Source of the DNA: an uncultured Lachnospiraceae bacterium
GTDB taxonomy: Bacteria > Bacillota > Clostridia > Lachnospirales > Lachnospiraceae
NCBI GenBank assembly: GCA_946405185.1
Contig: CAMJGH010000001.1
Coordinates: forward strand, 17,594 to 81,593
Direction: 5' to 3'
DNA length: 64,000 nucleotides
Under the pieces are notes generated by a model. It was not told where the DNA came from. It ran no database searches and worked only from the letters and a program-made list of their open reading frames with translations. How positions within the stretch are numbered: position 1 is the first letter of the stretch; every line of letters begins with the position of its first letter. Positions 1 through 9,000 of this stretch are shown in pieces. Position numbers and translations under genes: made by a program.

Positions 1-167
1 ACCTGATCGCCACCGGCGGCACCATCGAAGCCATCGTCAAGATGGTGGAGCGCCTGGGCGGCGAAGTGGTGCACATCAGCTTCCTGCTGGAGCTGGCGGG
101 CCTGAACGGCCGCGAGCGCCTCAAGGGGTATGACGTGTCCAGCGTGGTCTCGTATCCCGGCAAGTAA
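1..167 (+). CDS. apt: Adenine phosphoribosyltransferase, C-terminal part
   Basis: This is the 3' end of a gene whose start lies before the window. The frame beginning at base 3 reads 54 residues to a TAA at 165-167. It opens inside the PRPP-binding loop (ATGGT) and continues with [19 protein letters not shown] and a terminal [13 protein letters not shown], the usual order at the end of type I adenine phosphoribosyltransferases. The family salvages adenine to AMP using PRPP in the cytoplasm. The rel gene follows 40 bases later, an order common in Firmicutes, so co-transcription is likely. The PRPP-loop acidic residues lie outside the window, so activity cannot be judged. Confidence 0.85.
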   Translation, partial: LIATGGTIEAIVKMVERLGGEVVHISFLLELAGLNGRERLKGYDVSSVVSYPGK

Positions 168-207
168 GCCATTTATTTCAAAAATCTGAGAGGAAGGAGG
201 GCCGGTC

Positions 208-2520
208 ATGGCCGATGAAGCCGTCATCCGCAGTCACGTCAAGGAAGACGTGGTCTTAAAACTTCAGAAGCCGGAGCATCTGATCAAATCGCCGCCCGAC
301 TTCACCTCGCCGGAGGAGCTGTTCAACGAGCTCCTTGACAGCGTGCGCAAGTATCACCCGTCGGACGATGTCAGCGGCATCCGCCGCGCGTACGAGGTGG
401 CAGCCCGCTGTCATGGGGACCAACTGCGCCGGTCCGGGGAACCGTATATCATCCATCCGCTCTGTGTGGCCATCATCCTGGCCGAACTGGAGCTGGACAA
501 GGAAACCATCATCGCCGGCCTGCTGCATGACGTGGTGGAGGATACCACCATGACCATGGAAGGCGTGGCGGACCAGTTCGGGCGCGAAGTGGCGCTGCTG
601 GTGGATGGCGTCACCAAACTGACCAAGCTGTCCTGGGACATGGACAAGGTGGAGGTGCAGGCCGAAAACCTGCGCAAGATGTTCCTCGCCATGGCCAAGG
701 ATATCCGCGTCATCCTGATCAAGCTGGCGGACCGTCTGCACAACATGCGCACCCTGCAGTACATGCGGCCAGAGAAGCAGCGCGAAAAAGCGCGTGAGAC
801 CATCGAGATCTACTCGCCCATCGCCAACCGCTTGGGTATCAGCAAGATCAAGGTGGAACTGGACGACCTGTCGCTGATGTACCTGGAGCCGGATAAGTAC
901 CGCGAGCTCGAATCCCTCATGAACATGGGGCGGGATGACCGTCAGCACTTCGTGGAGGACATCATCAACGAAGTCTCCTGGCACATGGCCAACGCCGGCA
1001 TCTCCTCGCACATCGAGGGGCGCGTCAAGCACTTCTTCTCCATCTACAAGAAGATGCTCACGCAGGGCAAGACGCTGGACCAGATCTACGATCTGTTCGC
1101 GGTGCGCATCATCGTCAACGATGTCAAGGACTGCTATGGGGCGCTGGGCGTCATCCACGAGCTGTACAAGCCCGTGCCGGGGCGGTTCAAGGACTACATC
1201 GCCATGCCCAAGCCCAACATGTACCAGTCGCTGCACAACACGCTGATCGCGCCGAACGGCCGTCCGTTCGAGATCCAGATCCGCACGTGGGAGATGCACA
1301 AGACCGCCGAGTTCGGTATCGCGGCGCACTGGAAGTACAAGGAAGTGGGCTCCGGGCAGACGTCTTTGGAGCACGAAGAGCAGAAGATGAACTGGCTGCG
1401 CCAGGTGCTCGACTGGCAGAACGACATGTCGGACAACAAGGAGTTCTTAAGCGTTGTCAAGAACGACTTCGATCTGTTCACCGAGAGCGTCTACTGCTTT
1501 ACCCCCAACGGCGATGTGAAGACCCTGCCGGTGGGGTCCACCCCCATCGACTTTGCCTACTCCATTCATTCGGCGGTGGGCAACCGCATGGTGGGCGCGC
1601 GCGTCAACGGGAAGCTGGTTCCCATCGACTACGCCATCCAGAACGGCGACCGCGTGGAGATCATGACCTCCCAGAACTCCAAGGGGCCCAGCCGGGACTG
1701 GCTGAAGGTCGTCAAGAGCGCCCAGGCTAAGTCCAAGATCAACCAGTGGTTCAAGAGCCAGTTAAAAGAAGACAACATCGTGCGCGGCCGTGAAGCCATC
1801 AATGCCTACTGCCGCAGCCACGGCATCAACTGGCCGGATCTGTCCAAGGCGGAGTATCTGGAGCGGGTGCAGGCCAAGTACGGCTTCAAGGACTGGGATT
1901 CCGTGCTGGCGGCCATCGGCCACGGCGGCCTCAAGGAAGGCCAGGTGATCAACCGCCTGCAGGATCTGTATGACCGCGATCACCCGAAGGAGATCACGGA
2001 TGAGGAACTGCTGGCGCAGATGGCCGATGAGGGGGATGTCAATTCCCGCCACATGGTGCCCAAGTCGCAGTCGGGCATCGTGGTCAAAGGCCTGCATGAC
2101 CTGGCAGTGCGCTTCTCCAAGTGCTGTTCGCCCGTGCCGGGCGATGAGATCGTGGGCTTCATCACCAGAGGCCGCGGCATCTCCATCCACCGCACGGACT
2201 GCATCAACATGCTGAACCTCCCCGAGTTTGAGCGGGCGAGGCTGATCGATGCCGAGTGGGAGAAGGACGAAGCCGGCGGGAAGTATTCCACCGAGATCAA
2301 GATCTACGCCAACAACCGCACCGGCATCCTGGTGGATATCTCCCGGATCTTCACCGAGCGCTCCATCGATATCACGTCGCTGTACTCCCGCATCGGCAAG
2401 AACGGGGTGGCGACCATCCAGATGGGCTTTGACATTTCGGGAGTGGACGAGCTGAACTACCTCGTCGAAAAAGTGCGTGCCGTGGCCGGTGTCATGGACA
2501 TCGACCGCGTTGCCGGATAA
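208..2520 (+). CDS. rel: Bifunctional (p)ppGpp synthetase/hydrolase Rel
   Basis: The 770-residue protein makes and breaks the stringent-response alarmone (p)ppGpp. The domain order is complete. An N-terminal HD hydrolase carries RSGEPYIIHP near residue 75 and HDVVEDT at 107-113. The synthetase domain at about 260-390 carries the YQSLH and EIQIRT motifs. A TGS domain lies at about 428-490, a helical/zinc-finger-like region has paired cysteines near 638, and an ACT domain starts near 695. Both catalytic domains keep their key motifs, so a bifunctional long Rel is more likely than a synthetase-only RelA. The ATG is preceded by a strong AGGAAGGAGG ribosome site. About 30 residues precede the first conserved motifs, slightly longer than many homologues. 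Confidence 0.95.
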   Translation: MADEAVIRSHVKEDVVLKLQKPEHLIKSPPDFTSPEELFNELLDSVRKYHPSDDVSGIRRAYEVAARCHGDQLRRSGEPYIIHPLCVAIILAELELDKETIIAGLLHDVVEDTTMTMEGVADQFGREVALLVDGVTKLTKLSWDMDKVEVQAENLRKMFLAMAKDIRVILIKLADRLHNMRTLQYMRPEKQREKARETIEIYSPIANRLGISKIKVELDDLSLMYLEPDKYRELESLMNMGRDDRQHFVEDIINEVSWHMANAGISSHIEGRVKHFFSIYKKMLTQGKTLDQIYDLFAVRIIVNDVKDCYGALGVIHELYKPVPGRFKDYIAMPKPNMYQSLHNTLIAPNGRPFEIQIRTWEMHKTAEFGIAAHWKYKEVGSGQTSLEHEEQKMNWLRQVLDWQNDMSDNKEFLSVVKNDFDLFTESVYCFTPNGDVKTLPVGSTPIDFAYSIHSAVGNRMVGARVNGKLVPIDYAIQNGDRVEIMTSQNSKGPSRDWLKVVKSAQAKSKINQWFKSQLKEDNIVRGREAINAYCRSHGINWPDLSKAEYLERVQAKYGFKDWDSVLAAIGHGGLKEGQVINRLQDLYDRDHPKEITDEELLAQMADEGDVNSRHMVPKSQSGIVVKGLHDLAVRFSKCCSPVPGDEIVGFITRGRGISIHRTDCINMLNLPEFERARLIDAEWEKDEAGGKYSTEIKIYANNRTGILVDISRIFTERSIDITSLYSRIGKNGVATIQMGFDISGVDELNYLVEKVRAVAGVMDIDRVAG

Positions 2521-2586
2521 ACAGGCGCGAAGGCGCCCGGTCACTGCTGTTTCAACTGTCGTAAGAACGTGAAAAGGAGACAGGCA

Positions 2587-3753
2587 ATGGATAAAGTGAA
2601 GTTCGGTATCATCGGCATTGGCAACCGCGGAAGCGGCCACTGCCGGCTCATACTCGCGGAAAACAGCCCCGAGATGGAACTGGCGGCTGTCTGCGACATT
2701 GACCCTGCGCGCATCCAGTGGGCCAAGGAGAACCTTCCGGACACCGTGAAGATCTTCACGGAAGCGGAAGACCTGATCGCCTCCCCGGATGTGAACGCCG
2801 TCATCATCGCGGTGCCGCACTACGATCACCCGAAGTACGTGATCTCTTGCATGAAGCACGGCAAGCACGTCATCTGCGAGAAGCCGGCCGGCGTCTACAC
2901 CAAGCAGGTGGTCGAGGCCAACGAAGAGACCAAAAAGCACCCGGAACTGGTCTTTGCCATGATGTTCAACCAGCGCACCAACCACCTGTACCGCGCTATG
3001 CATGAGATGGCCGCCAGCGGCAAGTACGGGCAGATCAAGCGCGTCAACTGGATCATCACCGACTGGTACCGCACGCAGGCGTACTACAATTCCGGCGGGT
3101 GGCGTGCCACGTGGGCCGGCGAGGGCGGCGGCGTCCTCATGAACCAGAGCCCGCACCAGCTGGACCTCCTGCAGTGGATCTGCGGCCTGCCCGTCAAAGT
3201 CCGCGCGTTCTGCCACGAGGGCAAGTGGCATGACATCGAGGTGGACGACGATGTGACGGCCTACATGGAGTTTGCCAACGGCGCCACCGGCGTGTTCGTG
3301 ACCTCCACCGGTTCCGCCCCGGGCACCAACCGGTTTGAGCTGGAGTTTGAGAAGGCCAAGGTGGTCTGCGAGAACGACGAACTGTCCGTCTACGAACTGG
3401 AAGAGAACGAGCGCGATTTCTGCTTTGCCTGCCCGCAGGGCTTTGCCAAGCCGGCCGGCCACTATGTCAAGGTGGAGACCGACGGCCAGAACCTGCAGCA
3501 CATCGGCGTGATCCGCAACTTCGTGGCGGCCGTGCTGCACGGCGAGCCGCTGATCGCCTCCGGGCGCGACGGCATCTACGGGCTGGAACTGGCCAACGCC
3601 ATGTTCCTCAGCTCGTGGCTGGACAAGACGGTCACCGTGCCGGTGGACCGCGAAGTCTACTGGGAAGAGCTGCAGAAGCGCATCGCTACCTCCAAGGTGA
3701 AGGAGAACGTTCAGGCCATCACCGGGGACAACTCCGATCCGTTTGCCAACTGA
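2587..3753 (+). CDS. Gfo/Idh/MocA family oxidoreductase (first paralogue)
   Basis: A 388-residue NAD(P)-dependent sugar or cyclitol dehydrogenase. The N-terminal Rossmann fold has GIIGIGNRGSGH at about residues 7-18, and EKPAG at 98-102 contains the catalytic lysine of the family. The C-terminal domain has the GEGGGVLMNQSPHQLDLLQW stretch with the substrate-site histidine. A very similar gene follows directly, so this is a tandem duplication. The ATG at 2587 is chosen because AAAAGGAG lies just upstream; a GTG at 2569 would overlap that site. With the isomerase and LamG protein downstream, a role in oxidising a sugar released from a glycan is likely. The substrate cannot be read from sequence. 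Confidence 0.9.
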   Translation: MDKVKFGIIGIGNRGSGHCRLILAENSPEMELAAVCDIDPARIQWAKENLPDTVKIFTEAEDLIASPDVNAVIIAVPHYDHPKYVISCMKHGKHVICEKPAGVYTKQVVEANEETKKHPELVFAMMFNQRTNHLYRAMHEMAASGKYGQIKRVNWIITDWYRTQAYYNSGGWRATWAGEGGGVLMNQSPHQLDLLQWICGLPVKVRAFCHEGKWHDIEVDDDVTAYMEFANGATGVFVTSTGSAPGTNRFELEFEKAKVVCENDELSVYELEENERDFCFACPQGFAKPAGHYVKVETDGQNLQHIGVIRNFVAAVLHGEPLIASGRDGIYGLELANAMFLSSWLDKTVTVPVDREVYWEELQKRIATSKVKENVQAITGDNSDPFAN

Positions 3754-3764
3754 TGTGAAGACTA

Positions 3765-3797
3765 CCTGCCGGCGCACGGCGCCGGCGGGCCTTTTTT
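3765..3797 (+). terminator. Intrinsic terminator between the two oxidoreductase genes
   Basis: The 7-bp arms GCCGGCG (3768-3774) and CGCCGGC (3780-3786) enclose a CACGG loop, and six T residues follow at 3792-3797. This is a textbook Rho-independent terminator in the 60-base gap between the duplicated genes. It would set different expression levels for the two copies unless it is leaky. Confidence 0.75.
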
Positions 3798-3813
3798 GAG
3801 AGGAGAAACAGCC

Positions 3814-4989
3814 ATGTCAAAAGTCCGTCTGGGCATTCTGGGCATCGGCGGGATGGGCAGCGGCCATTGCCGCAACCTCCTGGCGGACCCGGACTGCGAA
3901 CTTACGCTGGCCGCTGTCTGCGATATCAAAGAGAGCCGCAGGCAGTGGGCAAAGGAAAACCTGCCGGAGTCGGTCCTCATCTTCGACAACGCGGATGACA
4001 TGATCGCTTCCGATGCCATCGACGCCGTGCTGGTGGCGGTCCCGCATTATGACCACCCGAAGTACGTCATCCAGGCACTGCAGCACGGCAAGCACGTCAT
4101 GAGCGAGAAGCCGGCTGGCGTCTACACGAAGCAGGTGCGCGAAGCCATCGCGGAGGCCGAAAAGCATCCGGATCTGGTGTACGGCCTGATGTTCAATCAG
4201 CGCACCAACCACGTCTACCGCGCCATGCACGATCTGGTGCAGGGCGGGCAGTACGGCGCCATGAAGCGCGTCAACTGGATCATCACGGACTGGTTCCGCA
4301 CCCAGGCCTACTACAATTCCGGCGGGTGGCGCGCCACCTGGTCCGGCGAGGGCGGCGGCGTGCTCCTGAACCAGTGCCCGCACCAGCTCGACCTCCTGCA
4401 GTGGATCTGCGGCCTGCCGGTCAAGGTGGATGCGCACCTTTCTTTCGGCAAGTGGCATGACATCGAGGTGGAAGACGATGTGACCGCCTTCATGGAGTTT
4501 GAAAACGGCGCCACGGGCGTGTTCGTGACCACCACCGGGTCGTACCCGGGCACCAACCGCTTCGAGGTGGAGCTGGACCGCGCCAAGGTCGTTGTCGAGA
4601 ACAACGAACTGTACGTCTATGAGCTGGATCAGCCGGTCTCGGAAGTGCTGGCCAACTCCAACCAGGGCTTTGCCAGGATCCCCGGGCATGAAGTGAAGGT
4701 GGAGACGGACGGAAAGAACCCGCAGCACATGGGCGTGCTGGCCGCCTTTGCGGCCCGCATCCTGCGCGGTGAGCCGCTGGTTGCTGAAGGTCCGGAAGGC
4801 ATCCGCGGGCTGACGCTTTCCAATGCCATGCACCTTTCGGCATGGCTCGGCCACGCGGTGGAGATCCCGTTCGACGAGGACCTCTATTACGACGAGCTGA
4901 TGAAGCGTGTGGCCACGTCCCGCGTCAAGGAGAACGTGGCGGAAGTGACGTTCAATACCGACGGTTCCTACGGTTCCGAGAAAAAGTGA
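3814..4989 (+). CDS. Gfo/Idh/MocA family oxidoreductase (second paralogue)
   Basis: A 391-residue paralogue of the preceding oxidoreductase, with near-identical blocks such as PHYDHPKYVI, EKPAGVYTKQV and NWIITDW followed by RTQAYYNSGGWRATW. The dinucleotide-binding loop GILGIGGMGSGH is at about residues 7-18 and the catalytic-lysine motif EKPAG follows near residue 100. AGGAG at 3801-3805 supports the ATG at 3814. Its stop lies 10 bases before the isomerase gene, so the two are probably translated from one message. The extensive identity with the first copy, broken by scattered changes, suggests an old duplication with possible divergence toward epimers or sequential substrates. Confidence 0.9.
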   Translation: MSKVRLGILGIGGMGSGHCRNLLADPDCELTLAAVCDIKESRRQWAKENLPESVLIFDNADDMIASDAIDAVLVAVPHYDHPKYVIQALQHGKHVMSEKPAGVYTKQVREAIAEAEKHPDLVYGLMFNQRTNHVYRAMHDLVQGGQYGAMKRVNWIITDWFRTQAYYNSGGWRATWSGEGGGVLLNQCPHQLDLLQWICGLPVKVDAHLSFGKWHDIEVEDDVTAFMEFENGATGVFVTTTGSYPGTNRFEVELDRAKVVVENNELYVYELDQPVSEVLANSNQGFARIPGHEVKVETDGKNPQHMGVLAAFAARILRGEPLVAEGPEGIRGLTLSNAMHLSAWLGHAVEIPFDEDLYYDELMKRVATSRVKENVAEVTFNTDGSYGSEKK

Positions 4990-4999
4990 GGAGGGTGAC

Positions 5000-5845
5000 A
5001 TGTTAGAAAAGTGTGTGATCACCGGCTTTGCCGATGAGATCGACAAGATGGTCGACAAGCAGCTGGAAGTGATGGAAAGCCTGGGCGTCAAGTACGTCGA
5101 GTTCCGCTCGGGCGATGAGATCCCGGTGGCCAAGTACACCATCGAGCAGGCCAAGGCCTTAAAAGAGCGCCTGGACGCCGCCGGCGTGAAGGTCTCCGCC
5201 GTGGGCAGCCCCATCGGCAAGATCCAGATCACGGACGATTTTGAGCCGCACTTCGAGGAGCTCAAGCACGTCTGCGAGCTGGCCAAGATCTGGGAGACCC
5301 CTTACATCCGCATGTTCTCGTTCTTCATCCCGAAGGGCGAGGATCCGGCCACGTACAAGGACGAAGTGTTTGCCCGCATGGCCCGCTTTGTCGAGTACGC
5401 CAAGGAAGCCGGCGTGGTGCTGCTGCACGAGAACGAGAAGGGCATCTACGGCGACATCGCCCCGCGCTGCAAGGAACTCATGGAAGCCTTCTACGGCGAC
5501 AACTTCAAGTGCACCTTCGACTTTGCCAACTTCGTGCAGTGCAAGCAGGATACGCTGGAAGCCTATGAACTGCTGAAGCCGTACATCCACTATGTGCACA
5601 TCAAGGATGCCATATGGGAGACCGGCACCGTGGTGCCGGCCGGCAAGGGCGACGGCCACGTGGCCGAGATCCTCGGCAAGCTGGATGCCGCGGGCTACGA
5701 AGGGTTCCTGAGCCTGGAGCCGCATCTGGCCAACTTCGCCACCTTCAAGACGCTCGAGCAGGACGGCGCGAAGCTGGGCGAAGGCACCGGCACCTGGGCC
5801 TACACCACCGCGCACGCCGCGCTGATGGAGATCCTGGGCCGGTAA
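5000..5845 (+). CDS. Sugar phosphate isomerase/epimerase, xylose-isomerase-like TIM barrel
   Basis: A 281-residue single-domain protein of the AP-endonuclease-2/xylose-isomerase-like TIM-barrel superfamily. Likely metal ligands sit in the strand ends: a glutamate in LHENEKGIYG, an aspartate in FDFANFVQ, a histidine in HIKDA, and a glutamate in SLEPHL near the C-terminus. There is no signal peptide, so it acts in the cytoplasm. GAGGAGGGTGAC gives a strong ribosome site before ATG. Genes of this type often lie beside Gfo/Idh/MocA dehydrogenases in inositol or uncommon-sugar catabolism, which fits the two upstream genes. The specific reaction is not determinable. Confidence 0.85.
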   Translation: MLEKCVITGFADEIDKMVDKQLEVMESLGVKYVEFRSGDEIPVAKYTIEQAKALKERLDAAGVKVSAVGSPIGKIQITDDFEPHFEELKHVCELAKIWETPYIRMFSFFIPKGEDPATYKDEVFARMARFVEYAKEAGVVLLHENEKGIYGDIAPRCKELMEAFYGDNFKCTFDFANFVQCKQDTLEAYELLKPYIHYVHIKDAIWETGTVVPAGKGDGHVAEILGKLDAAGYEGFLSLEPHLANFATFKTLEQDGAKLGEGTGTWAYTTAHAALMEILGR

Positions 5846-5849
5846 GGCG

Positions 5850-5863
5850 TGTAAGCGTTTACA
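5850..5863 (+). promoter_or_regulatory. LacI/CcpA-type operator (cre-like)
   Basis: TGTAAGCGTTTACA is an almost perfect dyad around a central CG and fits the catabolite-responsive element pattern bound by CcpA and other LacI-family repressors. It starts five bases after the isomerase stop and lies just before the terminator at 5870-5899, upstream of the LamG gene. The match is seen directly; which repressor binds is inference. Confidence 0.55.
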
Positions 5864-5869
5864 GATTTC

Positions 5870-5899
5870 AGGGAGATTCCGTGAGGGATCTCCCTTTTT
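5870..5899 (+). terminator. Intrinsic terminator after the isomerase gene
   Basis: AGGGAGAT (5870-5877) pairs perfectly with ATCTCCCT (5888-5895), and five T residues run to 5899. This should end the oxidoreductase-isomerase message before the large LamG gene, implying a separate promoter for the latter between about 5900 and 5985. I could not identify that promoter with confidence. Confidence 0.8.
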
Positions 5900-6001
5900 G
5901 TTAGCCAAAATCGTGATTTTGGGCTTGCCGCCATGCGTCCGCGAGGCCATAATAGGAGTGCTGACGGTCACACGGTTTTCACGGAAACGGAGGAAGCTTC
6001 A

Positions 6002-9000
6002 ATGGAAAACCTGGATAACAAGTCTCTTTTATTCTGGCTGTCGGGGAAGAGCACCACGGCCGAGAAAGCGGCCGGTATGGCGGCGGCCTGGTTTGAGGAC
6101 GGCGTCACGCTGGTGCCGGGCGGCGGCATCGCCATGGAAGCCCGCAGCACGGTGGCCTGGCAGGCTGAAAAGAATATGTACGCGGAGCGCGGCACCCTGT
6201 CGTTTTTCTGGCGCAGCCGCTTCCCGGTGGGCGCGACCGCGTTTCCCATCTTCCGGGCGGGGTATGCCGATCACTCCAGCTGGGACCAGTGTTTTCTGCG
6301 CATCGATTACAACGGGGAGTCCGGCATCGAAGCGTTTGTGACGGATATCAACCTGAATCGCATCCGCTGCTGGGGGACGCTGGAGACGTTCCCGGCGCCG
6401 GAGGAGTGGTTCCACATCGCGCTCACCTGGGATGAGACGGTGGGCGTCCGCCTGTACGTGAACGGCAAAGAACTGGCCCGCAAGGATCAGCCGGCCGTGT
6501 ACTTTGCCGGCCTGTACGGCTTCGGGCCGCACGCCCGCATCATCGGGCCGTGGCACGTGCAGAGTGACTATAACTTTACTCGCGGCGGCGATACGAAGAT
6601 GATCGCCGTGTATGACCACGCGCTGACGGCGGACGAGATCGCCGTGCTGGGCGAGGGGAAACTGCCGGATGCGGCGCCGTTTGGCATCAATTACCGTGAT
6701 CCGGCCGTCAAGGAGGTGTTCCGCCACCGCAACGGCCTGACCGGGCCGGTGCCGCGCGTGCCGGAAAACGCCTGCGCCCGCAAGGTGGAGGTGTCCGATG
6801 CGTACGACCTCAAGCGCTGGTGGTACAAGGGGATGGACGGCATCCGCGAGACCACCTGGCCGGGCGTCTACAACCGTTCCCGCCTGGAAGGCCGCAACGA
6901 CTACTTCCAGCTGCCGGACTGGGACTGCTATTCGGTCTCCGGCAAGACGCTGGAGCTGCGCCTGCCTCACGAGCCGTACAACCACGTGGAGATCTCCGGG
7001 TCCGCCGCCGGAAAGCTGGAAGCGGTGGACGAGACCGGTTTTGTGAAGGAAGAGCTGCTGGAACGCCCGGCGGGGTATGAGCGCACCGCGGACACCGTGC
7101 CGGCCGGCATCGGCGGGCGGGTCCGCTTCACGAACGGCCAGATGGAGGATCCCATCGGGGATATCTCATTCTTCAACGTTTACGAAGGCTGCGCGCCGGC
7201 GGGCGCCAGGTCGGTCACCTACCGGGTGATGCCGGGGCGAGATGCGGCCTGCGAAGGGTCGGCCAGCCTCTATGAGTTCATCGACGGGCGCTTCCTGCCG
7301 TACGAAAAGATGGTCTACACGGCCGTCCCGGAAGGCGAAGAAAAAGACCTGACGGGCGCCTGCGATCTGCCGTTCGCGGCGTACTATCCGTTCTATCACG
7401 TGGTCATCCCGTACGAAGCGGATGATGCGTACGGCTTGGATGGCATCGAGCTGTCCTTTGACACCCTGGCGGACCGTGATGCGGTCTTTTCGGTGCAGGT
7501 GAAGGACCCGCTGTGGTACTACCGCAACCTCGCACAGTTTACGTTCCGCGGGCACCCCGGAAAGCGCCAGACGCTGTGGCTGGATGTGCGCGACCGGATC
7601 CTGCCCGAGAAGCGCGCGCTGTATCTGACCATCGCCGTCACCTGCCCGAAGGCCGGTGCGGCGCTGATGAAGAGCCTGACGGTGCGCACGGTGTTCAAAA
7701 AGGCCGCGGAAGCCAAAGCGGAGCATGTGCAGGACCGCTTCACCCAGATCCGTGATCTGACCGGGCACTTCACCGAGGAGAGCCCGTTTGACAACCGCTA
7801 CTGGAACTACACCCGCTGGCAGCGGGATATCCTGGATCTGCTGAAGGTGGATCCGGACCATGAGCTGGGGTGGAACTATTACGCCATGATCGTGGACCGC
7901 CACCCGAAGGAGTTTGCGGCCAACGCCACGCCGGATTATCTGGGTCGGCCCATGCCGGAGCCGAAGCGCTTTGACTATAACGAGCCGGTGCCGGAGGGCG
8001 TGCCCGCCTGGGCGTACAAGCAGGTGGAGTACCTGCGGCACTACAAGAAGATCATCCAGTTCTACATCGATGAGCGCCAGATCGAAAACGGCGAGCTGGG
8101 CGGCGGTCTGTCGGATGACGGCGACTTTGTGGCCACCTGGGGACAGCTGGCGCTCATGGATGCCGACGGCGCCAAGGTGAAGAAGGCCATGGAGACCAAC
8201 GAGCAGGCCTTCTTTGACCAGGGGTTGTTCACCAACGGTCTGTGCTCGATCCAGGCGGACGAGCTGCACTCCTCAGAAGAAGGTCAGGTGTCGCTGTGCG
8301 CCTGCATGAACACCTTCCCGGGCAAGCCGCACTGGCTGGAGCACGCCATGGAGATGGCCCGTCAGCTGGACTGGATCACCGGGGTGAACGAAGCGGGCCA
8401 CCGGCACGTGAAGAGCTGCTATTACTCCGGGTCCGTGATCGCCGAAGACCACCCGTGGGGCAGCCAGCAGAGCTGCAGCTTCATCTCGCTGGAAGTGGCC
8501 TGGCAGGTGGCGCTCTACAACGGCAACCCGTACATTCTGTCCGTCCTGAAGGAACTGGCGGACTCCATGAGAGACCACTTCCATGAGGACGAGAACTACC
8601 TGCATACTTACATCCGCTTTGAGGACGATGAGGAACAGCCCGACATCGGGCGCCGCAACAACGGCAACCGGCTTCTCATGATCCCGGCCGCCTGGATGCT
8701 CAACGACCCGTCCTACATGGCGTACCTGACCGGCGGCGGAAAAGGCATGGCCGTGGAGAACGGCGGCATGTGCGAGAAGGATACCGGCATCCCGCTGCAT
8801 CCCATCAAGGCCGGCACGGCGGATGTCATCGACAAAGACGCCATCGCGAAGCGCTACGCCGTGCTCAACAACAAGGCCGGCATGAAGGAATACTACTGCA
8901 CCGAAGGGCACCCGTGGATCGACCGCGTCTACTGCGAACCGGCCGCGCTCTACTGCGACCGCCTGGCGGATCCGTCGGATGCGCAGGTGCGCTGCACCTT

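Noticed and set aside
1762..3777. A 671-codon open frame on the minus strand, and many others antisense to rel, the LamG gene, aspS and the RND gene
   Set aside because: They lie opposite well-supported genes, lack ribosome sites and have His/Val/Arg-rich compositions expected of the reverse strand of GC-rich codons.
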